Assembly: GCA_033964015.1 (NCBI GenBank)
Contig: CM066918.1
Coordinates: forward strand, 26,619,387-26,683,386
From: Scolanthus callimorphus
Taxonomy: Eukaryota > Cnidaria > Anthozoa > Actiniaria > Edwardsiidae
Direction of reading: 5' to 3'
Length of the DNA: 64,000 nt
Both the position numbers and the translations under genes were made by a program. The notes under the pieces are model-generated. The model did no database searches. It was not told the origin of the DNA and worked only from the letters and a program-made list of their open reading frames with translations. Shown here piece by piece: positions 11,401-23,230 of this stretch; positions within the stretch are counted from its first letter, which is position 1, and every line of letters begins with the position of its first letter.

Positions 11401-14400
11401 ACCTATCATGGAATTCAATTGATTTGACTACTGATGATTAACAACCCTAGATTTTGTATCTAACCAAGCTGGGATTTTGTGTAAATACCCAGACTGAAGG
11501 GTACCCACCCTGGAAATACAAGCTCAGTTTTCACCACCCTTCCCTGGGATTAAATGGTGGATTATGTCCATGAAAAGGATGAGACTCCAAATTGGTGAAC
11601 TTTTTATTGTGCTATTTATAACTAACAGAGTATTCTGACAAGCTCTGTAATAGTGGAACCTGGGCAGTTGACAAAATTACACCTGTTGACAACATTGGGT
11701 TTTGAGGTGGCAACATAATTTTCACAAGAAAAATTGAATCAAAGAGGATTTTGATACAGCATGCTGTGATGTTCTTCTGAGCAGTAAACTATCTCTCGTA
11801 ATACTGTAACATCTAACATGTTGCATCCCTGAACCCAACAGCACTTGTGCTAGAAATTGCTGTTTGGTTGCAGGATGCAGTTGTTTTGTGTCATCCAGAC
11901 AAAAATAGCATTATGTTCCTTTTGTGAATTGGGCATATACATGTACACCTACACCTTCGGAACCTGCAACAAACAATACACAACAAGTTACTTCTGAATG
12001 TCCTACCCTCTATTTTATCTTTTATCAGGTGCTTCTAAAAAACTTTCCTTTTTAATGCATAGTAACTAGGAGAAGTGAAATGAAATTTGCATTATTACAG
12101 TCACACAGGTTGTTCTCTTTGCTCTTAACACTGATGGACAACACTGATGGACAACTTTGGTATCAAATTGCAATTTCTCGTGAGCAACTTTGATTCGCCA
12201 CATGTCTGAGCACTGGAGGGGCAGACCATAATTGAACGATTTTGGAAACAAAATATTTCAAGTTCTGGTACAATATCATGAAGACAGATACAAAAGATTT
12301 TTTGGAATTTGATTCAAGCAAGTTGTCCATCAATGTTGCTAGGCAATATTGCAAAATTGTAGGGAAGAGAACATCTCGTTTCACTGTAATATGATCTACA
12401 ATTTCCACTCACAAGTCAAATGGTTTATCAAAAAATCCAATTTCTCACCAATTTATTTTTAAATTCAGTAAGTATACACAACTAGCAGTGCTTTTTTATA
12501 CCAGCTCAGATCTCAATTTATTTTGCTTTCTGGGCAAACAAACTGAGCACTTCAGTTCTTGCAACAGCTATTTCAGTGAAAAATTTCTAAGGAGCATGCC
12601 CAAGCAAAGGTGTCCTGTAGGTGAACACACCAAAAAATCCTTAACTTCCCCCATTATTTCCAAAAAATTAGCACCACACAATGAAGACATATAGAATGTA
12701 GTTTTGTTTTCGAGAGATACTTCAGTGGTACAACGAGCAGTTTTCGAAAAATGTTCAATTAATTAATATTCATGAGACAACATTTTCAAGCAGATTTTAG
12801 AACTCGAGTGAAGACCCGATTTTGCTGCCGATCTCAAGGAAATCAAATGGTTTCATTTAAACTGGGTCCTAGAAACTGCGTGTGACTTATTTCCAGATCT
12901 AATATTCCCCGTGAGGAAAGTGGGAGTCCAAGAACAACAACCACTGAAACTCATGTGCGTAACTGTCGAGCCAAAAACACATAACTTCCCCCATTTTCTG
13001 TTTCATCCCCGTTAGATAAACGAATTTCAAAATGATAGTACTTCCATTTTCACTGACAACTCTGTGGTACAACGACTAGATTTTGAAAGCACATTCTGGC
13101 AATACGATAAGAAATCGGCTTTTTGCATCACAGCAAGGAAGCTCAACGAAAGATTCCATAAAACCCTTGGTGCGATTTCTCAAAGAGAGACCTACATAAG
13201 CCAACAGTAATTAAAAGCTTACCTTGGCGGATAATTTGACACTTCACCTTTCAGCTGCTGGCAGAAAGTTAACTTGGGAATTCCACCACAGATCACAGAC
13301 ATCCGCCATATTAAATCGAAATCCTTGAATAGAGCTGCTTTGCCGAAGCGAATAGCGTAGCAATCTCAAGCTCAAACTGCTCAAAATTAATTCCCCAAGT
13401 ACAAGTATTGTTTCTGTTGAACTCCGTTTGTGGTTTACATTACTTATTCCCGCATAAAAAAGGAGAAATTAACTCGGTCGACACGACAACAAACCAGCAT
13501 TTGCTCAGCTGAAGACAAATCAGGCCGTGCATCTGCGCATGCGTCACATAAAGGTCCCCTGCTCAATCTAGTCTCTTGCATTTTAGTCAAATCACACTAG
13601 TGGTCTATTCTGAATGCTGCGTTCTGATTGGTTGAGCTACAAGTTATAGCTTACAAGTGGCGAAAAGTGTCGGATTTGAAAGCCAGAAAAATGGCAAATG
13701 CCACCAGACCAGAAAACGTTTTGGCTATACAAATTGACCTACTAGTGTGATTTGACTAAAACAATTATTCCTCGAGCCGCTATGGCCTCCAAATTAATAG
13801 GCTATTCGGCCTTCGGCCTCATGGGCTTTTGACTCAGAACCTTATTACTTGGTGTCTGTGTGGATAACTGACCAAATTATAGTGAATTGTTGAATAAATT
13901 TATGCAACTGTTGGGCAACTTTACGAGAACTAGACGCATAACTGCGTGAACTCGGGCTTCTTTTTGGATGGACCTCTGTCTCTCATGCAATGTAAAATAA
14001 GTAAAATACAAGCTCAAGTAACTTTTGATTCACTTTAAAACATCTACATAGAGTTATCAACACCAGGTAAACTTTATACACCAGAGACAGCTGGAGCGAT
14101 CCCTCTCTCGCTTCAACTTTTCCAAATATTTTCCCTTTTTTGGCAATCATTTAACACAAACGCAAATATGTTATGTTGCCTCTCCTTTTCCAGCTTCACG
14201 GCCAAGATGTACATAACTTTAGGAAGACTTGTGTCAAGCGCGAGAATTGTGATCCAAAGAACAACGCTCTCTGCAAGACTGCAGGTCTTGGAAGCAACAA
14301 GAAATGTAAGACGTACTGCTGCAGTACTAGCCTTTGTAACGGAGCCGGCGGATCTATAGTCAGCAGTATCAACATAGTGTCATGCGTCGTGGGACTCTTA

Positions 14401-14424
14401 GTCGCCAAATTAGTGCTATTGTAG
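8427..14424 (+). CDS. Ly6/uPAR (LU) domain protein, secreted and GPI-anchored, three exons
   Basis: Exons are 8427-8478 (ATG, signal peptide, donor G|GTAAGT, phase 1), 10688-10818 (acceptor CGTTAG, donor G|GTAGGG, phase 0) and 14194-14424 (acceptor TTTTCCAG, stop TAG). Phases agree at both junctions and give 138 residues. Residues 1-18 are a hydrophobic signal peptide. The mature part has the LU layout: LKCYQCD near the N-terminus, spaced cysteines, and the closing CCSTSLCN motif in which C-N is diagnostic. After it comes a short small-residue stretch and a hydrophobic C-terminal tail of about 20 residues, as in GPI-anchored members. LU proteins are cell-surface adaptors or receptors; the ligand cannot be inferred. 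Both introns are full of repeats. Confidence 0.82.
9920..10112. repeat. degenerate GGAATTTCCACAGG repeats in intron 1 of the Ly6-like gene
   Basis: Seven irregularly spaced copies of a TTCCACAGG-type unit. Four contain the exact palindrome GGAATTTCC, which fits the kappaB consensus GGRNNYYCC. Any regulatory role is inference. Confidence 0.6.
10819..13580 (+). other. intron 2 of the Ly6-like gene, left part
   Basis: No exon or gene is recognised within it. Small open frames (for example 10987-11217 and 12488-12694) lack motifs and splice context. Confidence 0.4.
13581..13830. mobile_element. MITE with AGTCAAATCACACTAGT ends
   Basis: Inverted ends at 13581-13601 and 13741-13761 enclose a TTCTGATTGGTTGAGCTAC core. 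A tail with GGCCTTCGGCCTC follows. The core and tail recur, with different arms, at 28693-28968. Confidence 0.65.
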
Positions 14425-14732
14425 TACTGACTAAGTTTAAATATTTACATACACTCTTTTTTCTATAAGAACCACGCTCTTATTGTTCAATGAAGCTGCG
14501 ATTAGCAAACAAGTGACTGAAGCAAACATAAGAACGCTGAATTTTGTATTATTATATAGACACGAGTGTTTTACTGGGAAATATGCACTCGTAGATCTCA
14601 TACGAAGCTGCATCCGGGACCTGAGTGACATATTTTCCATATTCTCACTAGTGAGGATATCGGTCAAAACAAAAGGCTTGGAAATCAATTTGGAATATTT
14701 TTTTCTGGTTTGTCTATATAATAAAAAGAAAA
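14425..14732. other. no gene recognised
   Basis: Downstream flank of the Ly6-like gene. It contains CATATTTTCCATATTCTCACTAGTGAGGATAT-type inverted fragments, similar to 63810-63850, which look like remnants of another MITE. Confidence 0.4.
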
Positions 14733-14850
14733 TTACACTGTGGCTTGAAGATATGAATCTTATTTTCTCGTGTCAAATGCAATATTTTACTCACTCGCAA
14801 ATAAAATTAATATCTTCGCGCCACTGTGTAATATCCTCTATTTATGTCGT
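14733..14850. mobile_element. short foldback MITE, family B
   Basis: ACACTGTGGCTTGAAGATAT at the left pairs with ATATCTTCGCGCCACTGTGT at the right. The same family is present at 63328-63478. Confidence 0.65.
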
Positions 14851-15184
14851 GACACAGGAATCCCGCGCGCCAAAAAAAATCAAATATCCAAAAAAAAAAA
14901 AAGAAAAAACCCGGAGAGCCGGCTCGCGCGCTGGCTAGGACTCTATAGAGCTACGTAAACTGTGCCCTCCTTTGTTTTACTCTACCCGAAGTCTCACCCA
15001 ACGTTTGAGGCTGAAATTGCTAAAAATTTAGAACATTCGAAATGTTCCCAACCTCAAACAAAAAATATTGTTTTTTTTTAATAAAAAAAAGAGTGTAATT
15101 AGTTAAGGTATAGATATAGGTTAATTTAGACAACATTGGCACGGGCGGGCCAAGGTTCAGGTGACCCAAGCTCACGTGTGTTAC

Positions 15185-15553
15185 CGAGGTTGGGGAGTTT
15201 GTATAATGAATCGCCCCATGTAAGGGAATCCGCAATCTGTGGAATCCAACTTTTGGGAGTGGGAATCCAGAATCCAGCTACCGGAATCCGGTCTCTTTGG
15301 GAGCTTTGTAATCCGGAATCCAGCTGTTGAAATCCAGAATTGGGTCTCTGGAATCTCGGGGCTAGAATCCGGAATCCAGTGGCTGGAATCCAGAATCCGA
15401 ATAGCTCATTCCGGGATGGCTCTTACATGGGGCGATATTGGTGACTTCTAGGAATCTCGGGGCTAGAATCCGGAATTCAGTGGCTGGAATCCAGAATCCG
15501 AATAGCTCATTCCGGGATGGCTCTTACATGGGGCGATATTGGTGACTTCTAGG
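15185..15553. repeat. GGAATCC-rich MITE with a 101-bp tandem duplication
   Basis: Dense GGAATCC and GAATCCAG motifs lie between inverted ends TCGCCCCATGTAAG (about 15210) and CTTACATGGGGCGA. The right end, with the unit starting GGAATCTCGGGGC, is duplicated in tandem at a period of 101 bp (about 15350-15450 and 15451-15551). Confidence 0.75.
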
Positions 15554-16760
15554 AAATTCTGAATACAATTCCACGAAACTACCTTGCTTGTTGTAGATGA
15601 AGTTGCACCCAAAACGAGTTTTCAAGCATTATATGGACAATAACTTAGAAACAAATCAGAGGAATTATTATTTTGAGTTTGTATAGAAAGAAATGAGTCA
15701 GAATAAACCTTAATCTCACATAAACTCTGTATCTTAAAGTGTTGTAACTCAACCAGCTTGAGACACCTTCATCTGAGGTTAGTAGGACCATAGTTAGTAG
15801 AGGTCTCCCTCTACTAACTATGGTAGGACTATAGGAATCAAAACTAACGGCTCAAGAGTTTAAGGTGACTCCACGAAACGTCCAAGCGCATTTTCGTTAA
15901 ATATAAATTCGGTCATAACTTTTATGATATTCTTGTGACGAATATCAAACTTGGAGGACAGTAGGAGGCATCAAGGGAACGCATGTCTCGGTTTCTTGCG
16001 CTTGCGTGTTCTGGTGTAAACCACAAAAGGGAAATGTATGAGTTTGATATCCTTGCGCTTGCGTTCCAGTGAGAACTAGCCAGTGAGAAACCAACGAAAA
16101 ATACCTCGAAGGAGTTGTGTCAGTCACACTCAGTGCCACAATGACATACTGGACTAGTGGGAGAGTCTAGCCTCGATCCTGTGGACAAAAGGAATTGAGA
16201 GGGTCTGGGTATCCTGTGTTTCAGGTTCAATGGACGTCAAGGAGTGGGGACCACTAAGAAATTCCCCATAACACAGGATGCCCGAGACAGTGTTTGTTCT
16301 CGTTTTCTTTCGTTCTTCTCGAGAGAGATGCCAGCGGAGGGTAGGGAGAGTCTATTGTTATCAATTATGACGTCATAAGCCACCCCCTGGCACCCACTTA
16401 ACAAAAGGCGAACACTAATAAACAAGCAACAAAAAACACACATAACAGCTTTGTTTAGACTAATCTTTCTTGGATAAAGGACCCTTGTATTAGTAAGCTT
16501 AGTTAGACGCATGTTATGAGTTCATAACAGGTTTTTAGAGTCCAAGGTAAATTAGTCTAATCTGTTCCAAGTTATTGTTCAAGATAGCAAATAAAAGTTA
16601 CTGCGAAAAGGAAAAAAAGCCCCGTAGTAAAAATTATATGTGATCTCAAAGCTGTTCGTCCTAGTGCAGACGGATCAGGAGGCGAAAATGAAGAAAAAGA
16701 GGCGTTTTTTATTTATGTAGTAAGGATGTACACAATTACCTGGAGGAATTTTTAGACAAC
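15554..16760. other. no gene recognised
   Basis: A short inverted pair at about 15785-15825 (TAGTTAGTAGAG / CTCTACTAACTA) is the only structure. No open frame longer than about 90 codons and no motif. Confidence 0.35.
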
Positions 16761-17154
16761 TTAGGCACCGTCCACACTACGCCGGCTAAATTTGAAAACG
16801 GCTAATTTGCCTCGAAAACGGAACAAATATTTTCTGTCCACACTACGCCGGCTAAATGTGAAAACGCACAAAAACGTCAGCTAAGCGCATGTGCGAAAAA
16901 GAAAAACGAGAGCCCGCGGTCATAATTTCCTCACAGACGTGTGGTACGACGTCATCGTTTTCGAAAAGATCCGTTTTCGCCGTCCACACTAAAACGCGTA
17001 GCCGGCGTTTTCAAATTTAGCCACTTTCGGTAGCGTTTTCGAAAAGCTCCGTTTTCGGTGGGAAATTTAGCCGGCGTAGTGTGGACGGAAGGCACAACCG
17101 TATAAAAAATTAGCCGTTTTCAAATTTAGCCGGCGTAGTGTGGATGGGGCCTTA
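16761..17154. mobile_element. MITE with GTCCACACTACGCCGGC ends
   Basis: Inverted ends of about 44 bp: left TTAGGCACCGTCCACACTA, right TAGTGTGGATGGGGCCTTA. Inside, the GCCGGCTAAATTTGAAAACG motif recurs in both orientations. Non-coding. The end sequence resembles the element at 27659-27832. Confidence 0.75.
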
Positions 17155-18813
17155 AAAACACTTTTTCTTTCTTCTGTTTTTCTTTTTTTTAAAAGAAGCG
17201 ATTTTTTAAAAGAAGTTGAATTTTCAAAAGAAACCTTCGTAAGGAAAGTTCTGCAATGAAGTTATTAAAATATGAAAAAACGTAAAGTACAATAAACACA
17301 ATATACACAAAAGAGCCTTAGGCAAATACAGACAATTTTTATTATTTTGTCACCAATTATGCAATGTCCACTTTGATTTCACAAGAGGCCATTCTTTCAC
17401 TCTATTATCAATAGCGAAGACAATACAGCCACTCACTTTCTATTGTTCTCTTCTCTATTATATTCTTTTTACCTCTGAAGCATGAAACAACCGCTTGGAA
17501 TTTCAATAAACTCATTAATTTGTCTGTGGTTAGCAACCGTTTTCATGAGGAAGATGCGAATAATTATGATACGAAATCAAGGAGTTTTGACTCGATGCCT
17601 GTCTGCCTGATATCACAGGATATTTCTGGATCCGCATTGCAGACATTGATTGTCAGGTAAGTGCAAGGGATTGTAGTTTTTGAGTCTGTAATGTGTCCGT
17701 GTCTTCGGCCACTCGTGGTTTTGTTTTGATAAACAGAATAAATATAACGTTATTGATAATAAGTGAGCATCGATTGTTAGTTCAGCAGTAGACTAGCAGG
17801 TTAAGAATTATTAAGACCTGACTTCAAGACTATAGAAACACGAAAAGCAATCACAGCAGTAATGCAGCAGTTTGGTTCAAGAAAGTCAAAGAGACGGGAA
17901 AATATCAAACTATTTCACCTCATTCGAGAGAACCTAAAATCTTAGCCCTCGCTACAATTTTCATAATTCTGCGAACTCTTCGCCAACTAACAAACCGGGG
18001 TTTGGCTTCCGTCAATCGAACGAGTGAATAGCTCTGGTTGATGTCAGAGCCCAGGCTCTGAGAAGTTTTTTGAACTAGCAAGGACTAGCTGGGCTTCATA
18101 ATCAAATGTTCCACCATAACTTAGAAACAATTCATGCGTCGGTCTTAAAAGGTTTTGATGGACGGAAGCAAAACCGCAGTTTGGCGTTCGGAAATGTTTA
18201 AAGTGGGCGTCAGCAGAGTTATGAAACTCGCAGTAACAGAACAGCCAAACCAATTCAACAATTAGCATTAGTTGAACGCGTAATGTTGAACAATATTGAA
18301 TTGGTTTGTCACCCCTGTTCGACCAGCCATGAACGTGGGACACTGCAGCTCACATTCGCAGTTGAAATGTTGAATGACGTTCAACTGGTTTGGTAATGTT
18401 GTTCAATAGGATTGGAAAAATTAATAAGTACTTTTATTAACCCTTGATTTCAAAGATCTACTGCCCCAGAATCAGCTGTTTCAATTTCTTAGACCATCAA
18501 CAGCGAATAATATATGAAGCAGCAGCCACTAACCGTGTTCTAACGAAGAAAGAAACTCATTGAAGATCATAAAGTGAAGTGCCCCAAGTCAGTTCCGCCC
18601 AGTTCCCCTCTTTCGATCCCTTCCAGCTGATTTCTTTCTCTCAAGTAGCCTATCAGAACGATTTTTGTTGCATCGTCAAAGTTCAAAATAGATTCTAAAA
18701 ATTTTCCATCTCCTCATAAAATCTTATTGCCTTATGTCAAATGTAAGCTGGGTTTAACTTGCACGATGATTAAATCTAGTTTTTGCTTGCGAAACGAAAG
18801 CAATGTTTTACAA
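17155..18813. other. no gene recognised
   Basis: AT-rich spacer. Inverted CAACTGGTTTGG / CCAAACCAATTC fragments at 18245-18395 suggest an old MITE. No coding signal. Confidence 0.35.
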
Positions 18814-20842
18814 TAGCCGTTTTCACACTAGAGAGACGAGTTTTTTCGTCCAGATGGAAAATTAGTCTTAGTGTGAAACCGGGACGAGACGGATTTTTGA
18901 CGGGAAATCGTCTGTGAATTTCTCCGTCTTATTTCTCCGTCGAAACAGACGATTTTCCATGGACGATTTTCTCGTCGGGATGGGGAACGCGGTAAAGAAA
19001 CTGGGACTAGAGAGTGGACAGAGTTGCGGGTAACAAACAGAGTACTAGGTAACCACTCAAATCTGGGCCCAGGTTCTTTCGAACAAATGTACGATGTTTC
19101 CCGACTATATATGAATTCATGTCGGTAAAAAAAAAAACTAGACAAGGCCAAGTCAGGGTTTAAGAAAAACCGCGAGAGTCCTGGGTCGAGGGGGGATAAA
19201 ACTTCACCGGAAGTAATTATCTTCCATATGTTTTACTGTAAAAAAGCTCGATTTTGAGCTCGATTAGTTGTGCTCTGGCGTTGTAATTCGCAGCTTTATA
19301 CGAAAATATCGAGTACAGGATATCAGTTTAATACTTTCTTCGCTAGAATCAAGGCAGTTTTGATCCTGAAATTATTTTCAGTTCAAGAAAACGGATAAAC
19401 GAAACTCGAGGTAAGTCGCTTCTCCGTCGGTCGGTTCTCTACGGAATGACAACATCAGTTAATATGTTTTGTTTCCTTCAAAAGGACTATAAAAAGTCTT
19501 TTTATTTTATAGATAAATCAGTTCTTTTCAAGCAATTCTTCTCTATGCAGCTGTAAATGGCTTATTCATGAAATCCTATTGACTTGAAATCAAGGACAGC
19601 CAAGTAAAAACTCCGCGCACGTGAAAAGCATAAACAAATCGAATCTTTCAGAGTTTCGCCATAAGTTTCGGCGGAGGAAAAGGGAAAAGCTCAAATGGCG
19701 GATCACAGCCACACTGCTGATGAAGAACTGACTGGTGAACATCGCACGGAAGTTCTTTCAGCTTCTTTCCACCCAACGAGGGAGTTCTGTCACAACTCCC
19801 GTGCCGTGAATTATTGAGGTGATAGGTGGAATTGCTACAGTGCGTAAAAGCATAAATCCTTGTCTGATGGAATAATAATAAATATATTTACGTATTTGAA
19901 TATGAATAAATATCAAGAACATGTCATCAATAGTGCTTCTTGCTAAAGTTATATTATGTCACTTGATAGAGAAACGAATGGGAAGCGAGTTTCGTTTCCT
20001 TGAGAAGAAACTAATTTCACGATCAAAACCGCCTTGATTCTAGCGAAGAAAGGATTAATTTAATATCGTGTGCTCGATATTTCAGTCCGTATAAACTGCG
20101 AATTTTACAACGCGAGAAAGATTCTCGATTTGTTTATGTTTTTCATGTGCGCGGGTTTTTTTTACTTGGCCGTCAAGAATCAAGAGGTCAATAGGATTTC
20201 ATGAATAACCCATTTACAGCTGCATAGCGAAATAATTGCTTGAAAAGAACGGATTTATTGCGACACTAATCTTTACCCATTTTGCCATGCGCGTTTTCTT
20301 TACCCATTTTGCCAAACGCGTTTTTCCCCCTATGCGCGTTTTCCCTCTGTGATCTGCGCGGGATTTTTCTATCCGTGACCTCCTGTTTCAGCTTGTAGTT
20401 TGTAAAATTAAAAGAGTATTAATAGTCCTTTGAAGGAAACAAGAGCATATCAACTCGTGTTTGTCATTCGGTAGAGAACACTGACGGAGAGGTGACTTAC
20501 CTCGAGTTTCGTTTCTCCGTTTTCTTGAACAGAAAATAATTTCAGGATCAAAACTGCCTTGATTCTAGCGAAGAAAGGATAAAACTAATATCCTGTGCTC
20601 GATATTTTCGTATAAAGCTGCGAATCACAACGCCAGAGCACAACTAATCGAGCCTAAAACCGAGATATTTTACAGTAAAACATATGGAAGAAAATTACTT
20701 CCGGTGAGGGTTTTGCCCCTCGACCCAGGACTCTCGCGGTTTTTCTCAAACCCTTATTTGGCTTATTCATATCAGACGGAAAACTCGTTAGACGAGAAAC
20801 CCGTCATGACGAGTTTTCCGTCCTCTAGTGTGAAAACGGCTA
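18814..20842. mobile_element. 2.0-kb foldback element with nested inverted repeats
   Basis: Inverted ends TAGCCGTTTTCACACTAGAG (left) and CTCTAGTGTGAAAACGGCTA (right). Long arms pair outward to inward: CGCGAGAGTCCTGGGTCGAG at 19170 with CTCGACCCAGGACTCTCGCG at 20718, then further segments to about 19650 and 20110. A block of about 140 bp ending in the GCCTTGATTCTAGCGAAG motif occurs once in the left arm and twice on the right side (about 19975-20115 and 20500-20640). A segment at 20262-20400 has no partner and looks inserted. No transposase frame is present, so the element is non-autonomous. Confidence 0.75.
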
Positions 20843-22133
20843 GTGGCACAGCAGACGTTCTTTGCTTTAACAATCCTGTTGTTCAATCACTTTTCTAGAG
20901 AACTAAGACTTTGAAGTCTGAACACTAATCTGATCAAGGTATTTCCAAAAAAAGAGCGAAATACGAATATTTTTTACAATTATTCTTATTCCGATTTATT
21001 TCAGTTATTTCACTCGTTTCATAAGCAACTTCCTTGCCAGAGCTATTAGAAATCACTTAAAAATTCAAATTAAAGGAAATGGGTGCATTCGGGCGCAGGT
21101 GAACGCGAAGGGAAAGAAAATTAAGACATGGAAAAGACTAATTGTGCAAAATAAACGACAGGATCGGACGTGAAGTCAGGACCAGTAACAATCTTGCAAA
21201 GACATCTAGAGTTTGGAAGGCCTAATGATTCGATTACAAACTGATTAAGTTCTAGGTCGCACCTTTTGAGGTTTACTGCTGCATAAACAGAACAGAAAGT
21301 GTGAAAAAAAGAATTAGGATGAACATTTCCAAGGACAGAAGAAGATAATCTTGTTAGGCTACTTTATCGTTTACCTTAGCCTGGGGATTCACAAGCAAGC
21401 GATAAATCACACAAAGAACAGATAAAACTTGATAAATACTATTCTTTCTCTTAATACAGGTAAGGAAAATTTCTGACATATTAGTGGACAGATTAGCCGT
21501 TATATTTAGCTAATACAAAGAAGAAAGGGTATTGAATTTGCAATATTCCTAAAAATAATAACTTTGTTTCACTAGAAAAACTATTTTAGTAAAGTGTATA
21601 TTTTTATATAGATTTCCAATTCAATAGAGTCCCTTTTCCGCTATCTGATCCACTTAATAATCAGTGTAGCGGATGAAAATAGCAGCCGTTGAAATTCCAA
21701 TATCACCGCTCAATTAGCAGATAACCTTCATAAGTTGCCGATAAACGACTAATGAACGGCTTTGCTGAGATAAAACGAAACTTCTAGCATAAAGCAAAGC
21801 CCTGGTCTTGAACAGGTATGAAAAATCAATCGCAAGCAGAAGTAGTAGGACTTTAGAGAAAACAGGGAAAACAGTACTACATGTAGTTCTCACTTTTTGG
21901 AATGACGATTATCTTAACTTGAAAACCTCTTATTTTTTACTTTATCTCTTGTATTTCAAACTCCGTTGACGTGTTCTGGTCTTGGATTTGGGGAAAAAGA
22001 GTTAAAAGGGCCGTTGCTAGTCAAAAAGAGAAATGTGAGGGCTTTCCTTTTTCACGGAATCATACAACTTTGATCTTATCAATAGAAATTCCTTCTTTTG
22101 AGCCTACAAAATGTGCTAACATCAAAACGGAAA
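20843..22133. other. no gene recognised
   Basis: Presumed upstream region of the LRR/EF-hand gene. No TATA box or open frame of interest. Confidence 0.35.
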
Positions 22134-22344
22134 ATGTCAGCTAAGACTCCAAAGCCTACGAGCACAGAGCCAGGTGACAAGCCAGCCATACCGGAAGTGA
22201 ATGTGCAGGCACCGAGCGGCCACGTGACTCGTACCGGAAGTCAACAGACAGATGTAGCGGACAAGGCGCCGGGGTTGTTGACGGAAGGCGATGAAAGAAA
22301 CACCGCGAAGGGAAGGAGAGGGAAGAGCGGTAGACGAACAAGTG
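22134..22344 (+). CDS. candidate first coding exon of the LRRC74-like gene
   Basis: It begins with ATG at 22134 and reads as a Thr/Pro/Lys/Gly-rich, low-complexity N-terminus for 70 codons up to an AGTG|GTAATC donor in phase 1. It lies 0.9 kb upstream of the first certain exon of the LRRC74-like gene on the same strand. Joining it needs a phase-1 acceptor. The only ones in the right frame (after 23252 or 23255) lack a good pyrimidine tract, so the link is not proven. Confidence 0.4.
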
Positions 22345-23230
22345 GTAATCATCCTTTTGTTCGTTTGTTTGTTTTTGCTGGGGGGACAAGCAGGTTTTCC
22401 CCACATGTTGACACTAAAAATGTTACTTCGCTGGGGAGGATGGGACTCTATCTCCCCCCTGAATTTGCCCTTTATTCCCCGACAAAGTTTGTTCTGTCTT
22501 AGTTGCAACTTATACTTTTGTTTATTATTCAGCACATCAATGTAGTGCCAAACTGTCCCCCAAATACCCAGGATACAGCGCGCACGTTTTTTCACATTTT
22601 AGTCCAGTCATTTTATGAAAAAAATGCGGTCAACCTCAGAGTAATTGCAACAGAAGCTTTTCCTTCATAATCCTATCCCAAATACCCTTAGAAACAACAT
22701 GCTAAAAATCATATTTAATCGAAGAAGGGGAAAGTACTTTTAAAAATTTAGGAGTTTTTATTTTCTTTTGTTGGCGGCCATTTTGGCTTTTTATATTAAT
22801 GAGTTTTACGGCACTTGGAGCTCTACGCTGATAAAACTAGTTCTAGTTCTGTGATTACAGGTAAATATTCTAACGCTTTCCTTTACATAGAAATGACCCC
22901 TTGTATAGAGTCTATTGATGTTGGATTTTTAATGATTTTTAGTATGTTTGTTGGGTTGACTTTATGGCCCTAAAGCCGTTGAGAAAGTTTCTGTTGCAAT
23001 TAGTTGGTGGCCATTTAATAAAATGACTGGACTACTTTGTTCGCCTAAATGTTACCCATTTTCCGACATGCAGCGCGCGCAAACATTGTTTTTGGAGTCG
23101 TTCATTCGACGCACGCTCTCAGGCAATCAAAATCGAGATTATGAGAAAAATATATCATTTCTGTTTTTCTAATTGTAGCAAAATCTCGCGCTGAAACAGC
23201 TGATAGCCAACTCGCCCCTGTGGCCACCCT

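Noticed and set aside
14483..14958. Two plus-strand frames of 62-151 codons
   Set aside because: They run through a MITE-derived palindrome and an A-rich tract and have no motif.
22137..22595. 152-codon minus-strand frame
   Set aside because: Antisense of the candidate first exon of the LRR gene and its intron; composition not protein-like.
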